Part shown: positions 36,797-47,433 of the stretch, piece by piece
Layout: every line of letters begins with the position of its first letter
How positions within the stretch are numbered: position 1 is the stretch's first letter
Source: Ephemerocybe angulata
Taxonomy: Eukaryota > Basidiomycota > Agaricomycetes > Agaricales > Psathyrellaceae
Reading direction: 5' to 3'
DNA: 64,000 bases
Assembly (NCBI GenBank): GCA_013368325.1
Contig: JAACJK010000017.1
Location: 83,196 to 147,195 of the forward strand
Position numbers and translations under genes: made by a program
The notes under the pieces: generated by a model
Database searches by the model: none
Told to the model about the DNA's origin: nothing
What the model saw: only the letters and a program-made list of their open reading frames with translations

Positions 36797-37012
36797 AAGG
36801 ACACAGGGTGGGCAGGCCGTTCATCGACACTTACCTGCTCCTCTCCGGCGCTTCATTCCGTCCGACTTGCACTCGTTGCATGGCAGGAGAGGGTGGATGG
36901 GAGTTGGATGGGCGTGGGGGACGCGTTGGTGGTCGTTGAGGTGGACGACAGCTGCCCTTGCATGCCTTGATGGCATGTTCTCACCTTACCCAATTTTTAT
37001 GTAAATGTTCAT

Positions 37013-37660
37013 TTAGGCGCTGGCGCCCCGCCCAAAAAGGGCGCTTTTCCCGCCCCGCGTCTTCCCCCGGTGATCTACGACTATTCGTCGACGTATTGCA
37101 TCGAGAACACGCTGAGCTACGGCCTCGAGCGGCGCGTGGTGTGTCGCTCTGAACAAAGGTGCGAACGAAGTTGCCGTCGGCTTCGATGAAGGAGTCGTGG
37201 TGATCAAGCTCGGATGCGACGAGCCGAGCCTATGTTCAGCATGGATCCCTCCGGCGCAAGCTCATCTACACGAAGAGGAAACCTCGCCACCGTCGAAGCG
37301 TCCTCTCAAGCCGACTATGGACATGGGCACGACCGAGGTCTTCCCCACCGCGATCCTCCGCTCGCCCAATGGCCGCTTCGTGACCGTCGTCGGCTATGGC
37401 GAGGAGTACATCATCTACACCGCCCTCGCCTGGCGCAACAAGTCCGGTTCCGGCATCTCCTTCGCATGGGCTCCCGAATCCCGATAGCAGCACCTACGCT
37501 GTGTCCTCGAGTTGAAGGTGAAGCTGAAGATCAAGAAGACCTTCAGGGAAAAGTCCGGGAGTGCTGGAAGTGGGGCGACGACGAAGGGGAGTGGCAGCTG
37601 GGCTGTCGAGCAACTGTACACCGGTCCCGTCCTTGGTGCACGCGGTTTAGGGTTATTGGT
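37013..37660 (+). pseudogene. SEC27: Broken fragment of coatomer subunit beta' (beta'-COP)
   Basis: The segment matches the region of beta'-COP just after the WD40 propeller, in several frames. The blocks in order are SSTYCIENTLSYGLER, then GANEVAVGFDEGVVVIKLG (frame change), then MDPSG, then GTTEVFPTAILRSPNGRFVT, YIIYTALAWRNKSGSG, ISFAWAPES and, after a stop and frame change, KLKIKKTFREKSGS and GSWAVEQLYTGPVLGARG. In the intact protein these form one continuous stretch. At least three frameshifts and one stop are present, and both ends are missing. It is a degraded genomic fragment of a housekeeping vesicle-coat gene, and its 3' end abuts a minisatellite with CCCTGCAGG repeats (37696-37785). 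Confidence 0.85.
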
Positions 37661-37861
37661 TCGATTTTGGGATCCCAGGGTTGACAACCCTGGAGAACCC
37701 TGCAGGGGTTTTTTGGAGCAACCCTGGACATTTTGGGTCCATCCCTGCAGGGCATTTTGGGCATTTGGGGTGCATCCCTGCAGGTCTTTCTGGGCACCCC
37801 TGAAACTGTTTGGTCTACCCATCCAGTGTTTCAAGCAATGGCCTCTTCCGATGCACCAATG

Positions 37862-40620
37862 CAGAGATTAAGAAGACTGAGAAGGGTGATTTGCGGATCT
37901 CGCGGAGACACCAGATGCTCCAATGTGGGAACCAGAGAGTCCCACAGGAGAGAACGACCTCTTCTCACTTGGTTTGCGGAGCTCAAATCTGGGAACCATG
38001 GTGTCCCGAGGGAGAGAGAGGTCTCACTTGGTCGTATTCTCCTTCAGACACTCTGTCGTGTTCGAAGGTAATGTGGGTCACAGCCTCTTCCGATTTGCGG
38101 AGACACTAGATGCTCCAATGTGGGAACCAGAGAGTCCCACAGGAGAGAACGACCTCTTCTCACTTGGTTTGCGGAGCTCAAATCTGGGAACCATGGTGTC
38201 CCGAGGGAGAGAGAGGTCTCACTTGGTCGTATTCTCCTTCAGACACTCTGTCGTGTTCGAAGGTAATGTGGGTCACAGCCTCTTCCGATTTGCGGAGACA
38301 CTAGATGCTCCAATGTGGGAACCAGAGAGTCCCACAGGAGAGAACGACCTCTTCTCACTTGGTTTGCGGAGCTCAAATCTGGGAACCATGGTGTCCCGAG
38401 GGAGAGAGAGGTCTCACTTGGTCGTATTCTCCTTCAGACACTCTGTCGTGTTCGAAGGTAATGTGGGTCACAGCCTCTTCCGATTTGCGGAGACACTAGA
38501 TGCTCCAATGTGGGAACCAGAGAGTCCCACAGGAGAGAACGACCTCTTCTCACTTGGTTTGCGGAGCTCAAATCTGGGAACCATGGTGTCCCGAGGGAGA
38601 GAGAGGTCTCACTTGGTCGTATTCTCCTTCAGACACTCTGTGGTGTTCGAAGGTAATGTGGGTCACAGCCTCTTCCGATTCGCGGAGACACCAGATGCTC
38701 CAATGTGGGAACCAGAGAGTCCCACAGGAGAGAACGACCTCTTCTCACTTGGTTTGCGGAGCTCAAATCTGGGAACCATGGTGTCCCGAGGGAGAGAGAG
38801 GTCTCACTTGGTCATATTCTCCTTCAGACACTCTGTGGTGTTCGAAGGTAATGTGGGTCACAGCCTCCTCCGATGCACCAATGCAGGGGACCGAGAAGAG
38901 TGATTTGCGGATCTCGCGGAGACACCAGATGCTCCAATGTGGGAGCCAGAGAGTCCCACAGGAGAGAACGACCTCTTCTCACTTGGTTTGCGGAGCTCAA
39001 ATCTGGGAACCATGGTGTCCCGAGGGAGAGAGAGGTCTCACTTGGTCATATTCTCCTTCAGACACTCTGTGGTGTTTGAAGGTAATGTGGGTCACAGCCT
39101 CCTCCGATGCACCAATGCAGGGGACCGAGAAGAGTGATTTGCGGATCTCACGGAGACACCAGATGCTCCAATGTGGGAACCAGAGAGTCCCACAAGAGAG
39201 AACGACCTCTTCTCACTTGGTTTGCGGAGCTCAAATCTGGGAACCATAGTGTCCCGAGGGAGAGAGAGGTCTCACTTGGTCATATTCTCCTTCAGACACT
39301 CTGTGGTGTTCAAAGGTAATGTGGGTCACAGCCTCTTCCGATTTGCGGAGACACTAGATGCTCCAATGTGGGAACCAGAGAGTCCCACAGGAGAGAACGA
39401 CCTCTCCTCACTTGGTTTGCGGAGCTCAAATCTGGGAACCATGGTGTCCCGAGGGAGAGAGAGGTCTCACTTGGTCATATTCTCCTTCAGACACTCTGTG
39501 GTGTTTGAAGGTAATGTGGGTCACAGCCTCTTCTGATTTGCGGAGACACTAGATGCTCCAATGTGGGAACCAGAGAGTCCCACAGGAGAGAACGACCTCT
39601 TCTCACTTGGTTTGCGGAGCTCAAATCTGGGAACCATGGTGTCCCGAGGGAGAGAGAGGTCTCACTTGGTCGTATTCTCCTTCAGACACTCTGTGGTGTT
39701 CGAAGGTAATGTGGGTCACAGCCTCCTCCGATGCACCAATGCAGGGGACCGAGAAGAGTGATTTGCGGATCTCGCGGAGACACCAGATGCTCCAATGTGG
39801 GAACCAGAGAGTCCCACAAGAGAGAACGACCTCTTCTCACTTGGTTTGCGGAGCTCAAATCTGGGAACCATAGTGTCCCGAGGGAGAGAGAGGTCTCACT
39901 TGGTCATATTCTCCTTCAGACACTCTGTGGTGTTCAAAGGTAATGTGGGTCACAGCCTCTTCCGATGCACCAATGGAGGAGACCGAGAAGGGTGATTTGC
40001 GGATTTCGCGGAGACACCAGATGCTCCAATGTGGGAACCAGAGAGTCCCACAGGAGAGAACGACCTCTTCTCACTTGGTTTGCGGAGCTCAAATCTGGGA
40101 ACCATGGTGTCCCGAGGGAGAGAGAGGTCTCACTTGGTCATATTCTCCTTCAGACACTCTGTGGTATTCAAAGGTAATGTGGGTCACAGCCTCTTCCGAT
40201 GCACCAATGGAGGAGACCGAGAAGGGTGATTTGCGGATCTCGCGGAGACACCAGATGCTCCAATGTGGGAACCAGAGAGTCCCACAGGAGAGAACGACCT
40301 CTTCTCACTTGCTTTGCGGAGCTCAAATCTGGGAACCATGGTGTCCCGAGGGAGAGAGAGGTCTCACTTGGTCATATTCTCCTTCAGACACTCTGTGGTG
40401 TTGGAAGGTAATGTGGGTCACAGCCTCCTCGGATGCACCAATGCAGGAGACCGACAACAGTGATTTGCGGATCTTGTGGACACACCCTCACTTGATTTGC
40501 GGAGCTCAAATCTGGGAACCATGGTGTCCCGAGGGAGACAGAGGTCTCACTTGGTCGTATTCTCCTTCAGACACTCTGTGGTGGTGGAAGGTAATGTGGT
40601 CAAAGCCTGTTCTGATGTTC
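37862..40620. repeat. Tandem array of 195-bp and 234-bp units, twelve full copies plus one truncated
   Basis: The anchor ATGTGGGAACCAGAGAGTCC recurs at 37923, 38118, 38313, 38508, 38703, 38937 (one base changed), 39171, 39366, 39561, 39795, 40029 and 40263. Steps are 195 or 234 bp. The longer form carries an extra 39-bp block with GCACCAATG and GATTTGCGGATCTCGCGGAG. A shortened thirteenth unit occupies about 40480-40620. Copies are nearly identical. Both lengths are multiples of three, so frames stay open across many units (up to 326 codons), but no start context or splice pattern supports a protein. Confidence 0.95.
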
Positions 40621-42037
40621 TAATCCAGACACTTGTGACTATAGAGACTGAAAAGGGTGCCTTGCAGATCCTGTTGCCTTTGTACTATTCACAACTCTCT
40701 ATTATCTCCGTGTTTGCACCTGTCATATATCTACCATACCTTTTGCAGTCTCCTCCATGTACATATCCGTCCACCAGAGAGCCATTGATGAGATCCACGC
40801 ATGAGCACGGAAATGCTCACTCCCAGCAACGCACACCAACCATCATTCATCAAGACGATTCCGTGAAGGGGACAGGGAGAACTAATAGATGTTCTAGGGT
40901 TCTCAATATTCTTGCAACTTACTACAATTTTCTCATACTTCATTTGACGACTTGACGTGCTCAGGATCGATTTATGAGAGATACGGGGGTTTTCAGCTGG
41001 CCGAAAACGGTGAAAAACGCGTAGGTGCTCTTCCTATCTAACTTCGACACCCCGCAGAATTGATTCTAGGCCAATGAAAATTTCTAAGAATTATGGTGAT
41101 TTTTCTGGTATTTTCTGATGGGCACAAAGGACTCAGAACTCGATTCGGGGAATGGGCGCTTACGCGAGCAACAGGCGCGCGCGGGGCTGACAAAGCCTCG
41201 TGACTGATGGGCGCTCGGCGATGGCCGAGATGGATTGGGGTGCTTGCTTCGATCTCGACTACGACGACACAGGCTGGGGTTCAAGGTAAGTCTCTGGTAA
41301 TTGAAATCTGGGTGTTAACTATGGGTATATGGACCATAGGTACAGGGAGGTGGGCTGGCAGGCACAGATCGGATCGGATGGGAAACGGATGGATAACAGA
41401 CTGCGAGGGGTAAGTTCGTGACGGTAAGGACGCGAGAATGATCCTGTAAGAGTGGGGCACCGGTCTTAATCAGGTGCGTCTCATTTCTCTTTTGTTCTTA
41501 GTCTTCTCGAGCTTCAGAGAAGTTCGAGTCTGGGGTTACGCTTGGGGCTAGGGCTCGGCTGGCGTCGAACGCGTGTTAAGCGCCGCGCTTGATACCGGCG
41601 CCTCGGTCATAGGTCTCGCCCCGGTGATCGGATTTTGGGTGGGTAGTACCTCGCTGATCGGTGTTGGTGTGGGTTCCAGGGCCTAGGGTTCGCTGACGTG
41701 GAGTCCTTCAACGCCCATCTCCCCTGCGAGGTGTACTTGGTGGTGGAGGCATTCGTGGTACAGAGCATTAACTCTATCGGTGAGTTGATTGCTGCCCTTG
41801 TTCCAGTGTTATCTCTTGCTTGTGATTGTTGGATGTGTTGGAAGCAGGATCCGCTAAGCTCTGGTGCGTATTATCGTCGTCGCCGTCGGGGGTATGCCGA
41901 CATTGTTTTTGCGTCGGTCACACCTCTTGGCATGCATGAACGAGCCCTGGGCCGGTGTGCGACGCACATCGCGGAGTGTCGTACTCGACGGCTGTGGTCG
42001 TCGAGTCCCGTCGAGTCTAATCCTTCTTCCTTCCGAA
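40621..42037. other. Spacer after the array
   Basis: No gene with supporting motifs. Open frames near 41698-42207 are short and not protein-like. There are no obvious repeats. Confidence 0.3.
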
Positions 42038-42106
42038 CAGTACCTATGGATTTCACAGTCAGTAAAGTGAAGGTCGCTTTACCGACTGTGAAATCCATAG
42101 GTACTG
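42038..42106. repeat. Near-perfect 30-bp inverted repeat (hairpin)
   Basis: The left arm 42038-42067 and right arm 42077-42106 match at 29 of 30 positions and are separated by nine bases. The arms contain TACCTATGGATTTCACAGTC and its complement. It could be a miniature inverted-repeat element, paired LTR-type ends (TGTGAAATCC) in head-to-head orientation, or a source of a short hairpin RNA. Confidence 0.9.
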
Positions 42107-42746
42107 AAGTTCGTTGTACATGTTGGTGTTCTCCCTTGCAAGTGCGACGGAGCTGTAGACAGTGGCTTCGACGTTGCGTAGATAGGAAAATGAAATCGAT
42201 TTGGTGAGATAGGATAGAGTGTAAGAGATATAGAAAAGACGAGAGCGTAGAGACGTGCTCGAGCCGTAGATCTCGAGGGTGAAGACGTGCACACAGAGAA
42301 TCTACTCTAAGTAGTGCCTACCTCTATACTCTACAGGGCCGGTCCATGCGCGAGGAGAATGGCATACCTTTGTCCCGTTGAATAGAACAATTTTCTATGC
42401 TCGAGTCACTCCAGAGCTGACCGGCGAGACTCTGCGCCAACGCTGCTCCGACGGGCGCCTAAGTCGTGACCGACCTTCCTAATCGGGAAGGCTCGACTTG
42501 GTCGGTACGTAGCCCGTTTGGGATACTCACACCCTCCTAACATTTTTCGCCCGACTCTCCTCAAACTGCTCACACCCAACGTGTGTCCTCACCTCAAAGC
42601 CTCGCGCTAAAGCACCTCATGCCTTACTATAAGATATCAAACTGATATTGAAGGCCAGAGTTTATCAAATTGTAAGGACATGTGGATTATAACGCTTAAG
42701 GGAAACCAGCATACTTGAGATCATTAAATAAGACACCAACACAGAA
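42107..42746. other. Spacer downstream of gene A
   Basis: No gene is seen. The stretch from 42088 on (TGTGAAATCC) has the look of an LTR end, but no second copy is present in the window. Confidence 0.25.
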
Positions 42747-45667
42747 TTAAATTGAAATGGCAGCAGGCAAGAAAATGGGGTCCTTCTGTCCATTTATCAA
42801 AATATTGGCGAAAGGTGCGCCGCGCCTACTCAGAGTGGTCCACTTGAAGTCGACGTCGTAGGCGCTCGACCAAAAGCGATCCAATTCGCACATGGGGATC
42901 CAATACAAATGGCGGAAGAACTCGTTCCACATCGCGGAGCGTAGGAGGCGGAAAGTGATAGGCGACATGGCCTCGGAGTGCTTAATCCACATGCGGTAAT
43001 AACGAGCCCCGTGAAACTGCTTCGCCAGTGCGGCCGTCTGCATACCGGGAGGTGGAAATAAAATTTCAAACGCCCTCAGGAACTCAGCACCTGTGGCATG
43101 CCTCCAGCGACACCCGTAGAAGACGTTGGCGAGGTTCTGGTAATGGAACACGTAAGGGTCCTTGAAGTCCGTTCGGCGGATCCGGAGACAAGATATCTCG
43201 TCCCAGCTCTTAGGCGCGCGTAATAAGACATCCTCCGTGAACAAGCGCTGCAGCTTATCGACGATTTCTTCGAGGTATTCATCGACAAGCGAGTAGTTTA
43301 ATCCGTCCTCCGCAAGGCACTCCAATCCAGGCAAGTTGTCCCGGTACACTGAAGGAGATTGCATACTGCCAAGCACGGGAAAAGCGTATCGGTTGACGGA
43401 CAGGCGCTCTGGAGAGGGCTGAGGAGGAAACGGGGTGGGAGTGATGGGCTCTGTCGAGTGAAACGCGGCCATGATATCGTGTGAGGTACCCCCAAGGCAC
43501 TGAATATAGAATTCTTCCCTCAGATGCTCTGAGGACTCGAAGCGGGAGAAATGCGGGCCGATTGTGCAGTCTCCGAGGGAGAGGCGTTCGAGGAAAACGA
43601 GCCCGCGGGTGGTAGAAATAGGAAAGGGGAGGACGTCAATGATGTTTCTGCCGGTGGCAGTTGAGGTGTGGAGGGTGTTCACGAGGTGTACGATGCACGA
43701 CGTCAGAGCCAGAATAGCCTGCTTCTTCATCTTGAATGCGTTCGAATTGGTTAACCTCTGTTCCTCTATGAGTGTGTCGTAGGCGTATGTAGTAAGAGCA
43801 CGATATTGCCTAATTAATGGATGAGTCACATGTCTGACTGTCGTTCGCAGTAGGACTTACCATAAGTCAGAGGTCGTGAAAGAAAGACACTCATCTACGA
43901 GTGTGGAGAGCTGAACCTTCCAGAGAGACCTTCGTGCACGATGGATACGAGTGCCGACAACGACACGCGCAGTTGTGTGGGTAGAGCGCGTGTTGTACAT
44001 CTTCGAAAGGGTATGAAGGAACGAGGGCGCCCCATCCGCCCTTCGCACAAGGTCTAACCCGTTAATCTTGCTCGTCTTCACTCCCATCTCGCTAGCCGCC
44101 GAGAGAACATCATCAGAGATCGACAGCGTAAACTTCACAAAGTCCACCAGCACACTCGGGTCAGTGGCGACCGCGCAGCAGGCCACACCGGGTATATGCG
44201 AGACCGGGAAGGAGTTGTAATTGACCCGTGAGACATCAAGGTCGTCCCCCACTATCGCCCAGTACACCGCTTTATGCCCATCCCGAGACCAAAGAACGGA
44301 CCTGTCGGACGATGCCACTTCTAGGCCGACGTCGACATACCAAGTCCCACCGAATACATTATCCTCGCAAACCGCCTCCGAATCGAGAGAATTGCGGTCA
44401 AGGTGGTCATCCAGAGCGATCGATGCCAGGGTTTCGCAATCCATGGCGTGCGTGCTCGATTCGCTCCGTACAACGTGGAGAAAGAATAGTCCATCCATCC
44501 AAAGAAGACCGCTCTCCCGGGCGTGCTTCTGGATCGCTTCGCCAAATGACTTCAAAAACTGGGGTGGGATGGTATCAAGGAGTGTCTGGGCGTGGGTAGA
44601 CCCTTCATACGATGAGATGGGTAGGTCGCGGAGGGCAGGTGCGATGACTTTCTCCCAGACGAGTCGAAACTCGCCTACCTCCAACCAATGGTGTCTATCG
44701 TCTGAGCTCAAAGCCGGGAGCATGATGTTTATAACTCCTCCCGTACCGAACGTTCCCAGGCGCATGTTTGGCATTGTGCATATTGGTAGGGTCACCGGCA
44801 TCTGAAGCATAGTAGTAATTAGCTATAAGGTCGATCCAGCAAGATGAAAGGGCGCACCTCGGTCTGCTTCCACTCGTACGAGATGTTCACTTTATCGCGG
44901 AATGAGTCGTCCCAGCGATAGACTGTGCAGAGGCTCAGATTTGAATTGAGAACCAGAATGTTATCCGACATCCCGTGGATAGAGCCGTAGAATCGCTTCA
45001 AGGAGCCTTTAATGAGGTGTCGATCTCTCAAGCGATCCAGGGTGAGATCAAGCTTAATGCGATATCCGGGTCCAATGCCAGCTACGAGGAGGAGAACAAG
45101 CTCGTTGTACTGACTGCTGGCGTAGTAAGACTTTGCTAGGACAACAAGGTCGTGGAGGGTGATGCGGCGGACGGGCAAGGTAGATTCGACTACCTCCGGT
45201 GACGAGGGCCTGGCGATATCGGCCGACTCATTCTCAGAGGACGAAGAGTGACAATCGGAGTCCCCGGTGGATTCAGTTTCCATCTCGGAGCCAAAAGAGG
45301 CACTTTAGAGCGAAAGGGACGTGCGTTAGCATTGAATTAGAGGGATATATAATAGTGCGACTACGTACAGACGAGGTGACCTCATGAGACTTGCACTGCG
45401 TGTAGAAGAGCGCACGGATGCCCCGTCAGACGCCACATCCATTTCGAGAGCATCCGAGTCGTCGCCACTCTCCTCAGACCCATTAACAGCGGGTTCGAGG
45501 GAGTTACCTCCGGCAGCTGGAGTGGACTGGGGGCTCGGCGTGTCCTCAAAATTGATGTAGGCACAGGGGCCCGTAGGCGGCGCCGGCGAGGCTCCGTCAT
45601 GGAGGTCGGATGAGGATACAACGGTCACGCTTGGGGTCGGGGATGCCAAAGTCTGATTTTCAGCCAT
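42747..45667 (-). CDS. Gene A, large protein of unknown function, intact member of a paralogous pair
   Basis: Exons 45667-45369, 45302-44858, 44801-43861 and 43809-42747 join in phase to 915 residues, with GT-AG introns. The N-terminus (MAENQTLASPTP) is Ser/acid-rich and disordered. A conserved helical domain follows (TLHDLVVLAKSYYAS, then GIGPGYRIKLDL). A central region has the motif GGTWYVDVGLEVASSDRS, and the C-terminal domain has MWNEFFRHLYWIPMCELDRFW and ANILINGQKDP. Each block has a counterpart in gene B: GNGYRVVLDV, GKWYIDVGLEVSMEDM, KKLYWIPWAHSDRIW and VNILVNSKTPP. No known domain is recognised. The 915-residue length matches the ~899 residues expected for undisrupted gene B. Orientation, size and palindrome 164 bp upstream are shared with gene B. 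Confidence 0.75.
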
Positions 45668-45830
45668 ATTGTTCTACGAGAAATTGGTCAGCGTCTGCCG
45701 AGAAGATATCTGGGCTACGTACAGGATTGCGATTATCTGAACGGTTTACTGTTGATTCGATGTGGCCTCCTGAGCGAAAATATAAAGCAGAGTAGAGAAG
45801 AATATAGCGGGAAAGACCACAGCACTAAAA

Positions 45831-45843
45831 GGAGTATAACTCC
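45831..45843. promoter_or_regulatory. Palindrome GGAGTATAACTCC upstream of gene A
   Basis: A perfect 5-3-5 dyad 164 bp upstream of the gene A start. A 22-bp context that continues CGAGATAGCG is shared with the copia leader copy at 52301. Confidence 0.7.
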
Positions 45844-45890
45844 GAGATAGCGATATCGTCTAGAGGCCATGGAGGAACGACACTCCCGCT

Positions 45891-45900
45891 TATATATATT
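45891..45900 (-). promoter_or_regulatory. Possible TATA box upstream of gene A
   Basis: TATATATAAG-like sequence on the minus strand, about 225 bp upstream of ATG 45667 and 50 bp upstream of the palindrome. If used, the palindrome lies in or near the 5' UTR. Confidence 0.35.
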
Positions 45901-46553
45901 CTGAAATAGTGCAGGAGCCCCAGGAGCAACGCACATGGATTGCGAAGGCCCGAACCCGGGACGTAAGTCGCTAACCGAATATCATTTCCCCGGTTCAAGT
46001 TGGCACCATCCATTCATCTCAGCACTCCAATTTTCAAACCACTTTTTTTCATTCTTATCTGCTTCCGCGTATCAGAATTCAGGGAGGCGCGCAAGCGAGA
46101 AAATGTTACCATCCTTGTGCAGGCTCGTCCCATGTTGAGACTGGACTCTCTATTCACAGCGCATTCGGCACCCACGATTTCAAACCCCTTTGCATCAATA
46201 TCCGCATTCAGACGATCTCTGGTAGATACTCTGTTCATTTCAAGCCTAGTTGCCCGGGTATCAGAATCGAGTGGGAAGCGTGCAAATGAGAACTTCGCTC
46301 ATGTTAACATCCTTGTATCATGGCGGCTCTCAGTCTCGTTGACACCAGGAGTATTTGAGTACGGGTACGATCGGTAAGTAATCGACAAAAATGGTCAGGA
46401 GCGGACCGACAGAAACCCCATGCCTCGGCGTGAACGGCGATCGAAATAAGAGGCCAGATGTGAGTGAGGGTGTGCACGCGGAGTATCGGTGACAGAGCAT
46501 TATTGGGTAAGTATGGTATTATTCCAGTACGCACATACATCAACAATATATGC

Positions 46554-46997
46554 TTAAATTCCAAGCTCTTCAACATCGAAACGGGGAGGGGTTTTACTAT
46601 TTACAAGAATGTTGACTACGGGAACGTTGGGAGCTTGGATTGGAAGAGCGGTAAACCGCGCGTCGCTCTTCGTAGACCAGATGCGATCACTGTGAGCCCA
46701 CGGAATCCAGTACAGCTTTTTGAAGACCGTGCTCCAGATGGACTGTCGTATATGCTCGAATTCATCCTTGGATGTGCGGCCCCCGAGATTCATCCACGCA
46801 CGGTAGTATGCTGTGGTCAGATAGTTCTGCGACTTGGCGGTCACCCAGTTTCCCTTCTCCGGGAATAGTTTATCGAAGGTTGACCTCCAAAGTACTCGTG
46901 GAGCGAGTCGATATCGCGAAGCGTTGAACAACTTGGCGAAGTTCTGCTCTTGATACGTTTCGATTGAAGCAGCGTTGCGCTGCTCTTCGTCGAGACG
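46554..46997 (-). pseudogene. Gene B, C-terminal part cut off by the copia insertion
   Basis: 148 codons, including the stop, continue the frame of gene B exon 2 exactly when the element and one copy of the 5-bp duplication are removed: RTI at 52915 continues with RLDEEQRNAASIETYQEQNF. Conserved blocks with gene A are NFAKLFNASRYR, KKLYWIPWAHSDRIW and VNILVNS. It now lies 5.9 kb from the rest of its gene and has no start of its own. Confidence 0.85.
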
Positions 46998-47002
46998 AAT
47001 AG
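46998..47002. other. Target-site duplication, left copy
   Basis: AATAG, identical to 52915-52919 on the other side of the element. Confidence 0.9.
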
Positions 47003-47405
47003 TGATAAACTGCTAAGTTTATAAGTCGTTGAAGCCACTGCAAGTGGGAGATAGTTCGATATATTAGTTAAGTTAGATAAAGAGAAATACAGCATGACGC
47101 ACCTGCAAGTGGGAGATAGTTCGATAAGGGAACTACCCACTTGCAGTGTAGACTATATACTGTGTGGAACAATAGACGATCCATATCGGGAGAACAATAA
47201 AGTACGTACGAATATGGAACAATAGAAGTGAGAACAATGCTGTGTGATATATGTGAAACGATGGAATGAATGAACAATGTGATCGTGGATATATATAGAA
47301 CAAAGAAGCATTAGAACAATAGAAAAGTTTGAAAGAGGCAGCGCCTATGTGAAGGTGAAGAGAACAATGGGCGAGCCATGGAGACATGTGCATTGTACTT
47401 CAACA
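47003..47405 (-). repeat. 3' LTR of the copia element
   Basis: 403 bp, apparently identical to 52512-52914. It carries a TATATATA box (47289-47296, minus strand) and an internal inverted pair of CTGCAAGTGGGAGATAGTTC-type text. Confidence 0.93.
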
Positions 47406-47416
47406 CACCCCCTCAA
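47406..47416 (-). promoter_or_regulatory. Polypurine tract
   Basis: TTGAGGGGGTG on the minus strand, directly upstream of the 3' LTR. This is the expected primer site for plus-strand DNA synthesis. Confidence 0.8.
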
Positions 47417-47433
47417 TGCAATGTCACAGAAGA

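Noticed and set aside
37645..37660. Interstitial telomere-like GGTTTAGGGTTA
   Set aside because: Only about one and a half TTAGGG units, within chance expectation.
37923..38903. 326-codon plus-strand frame in the satellite array
   Set aside because: It is open only because the unit is 195 bp, a multiple of three. Other frames are also open, there is no start context, and the translated text is a pure repeat.
41698..42207. 169-codon plus-strand frame
   Set aside because: No motifs, Cys/Trp-rich, and it runs through the inverted repeat at 42038.
42088..42460. Possible solo LTR beginning TGTGAAATCC
   Set aside because: No second copy, no clear CA end and no target duplication in the window.
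45925..45975. tRNA-like T-arm text (CCCGGGTTCGGGCC, minus strand)
   Set aside because: The invariant A after GTTCG/A is missing and no D-arm or anticodon arm can be placed.
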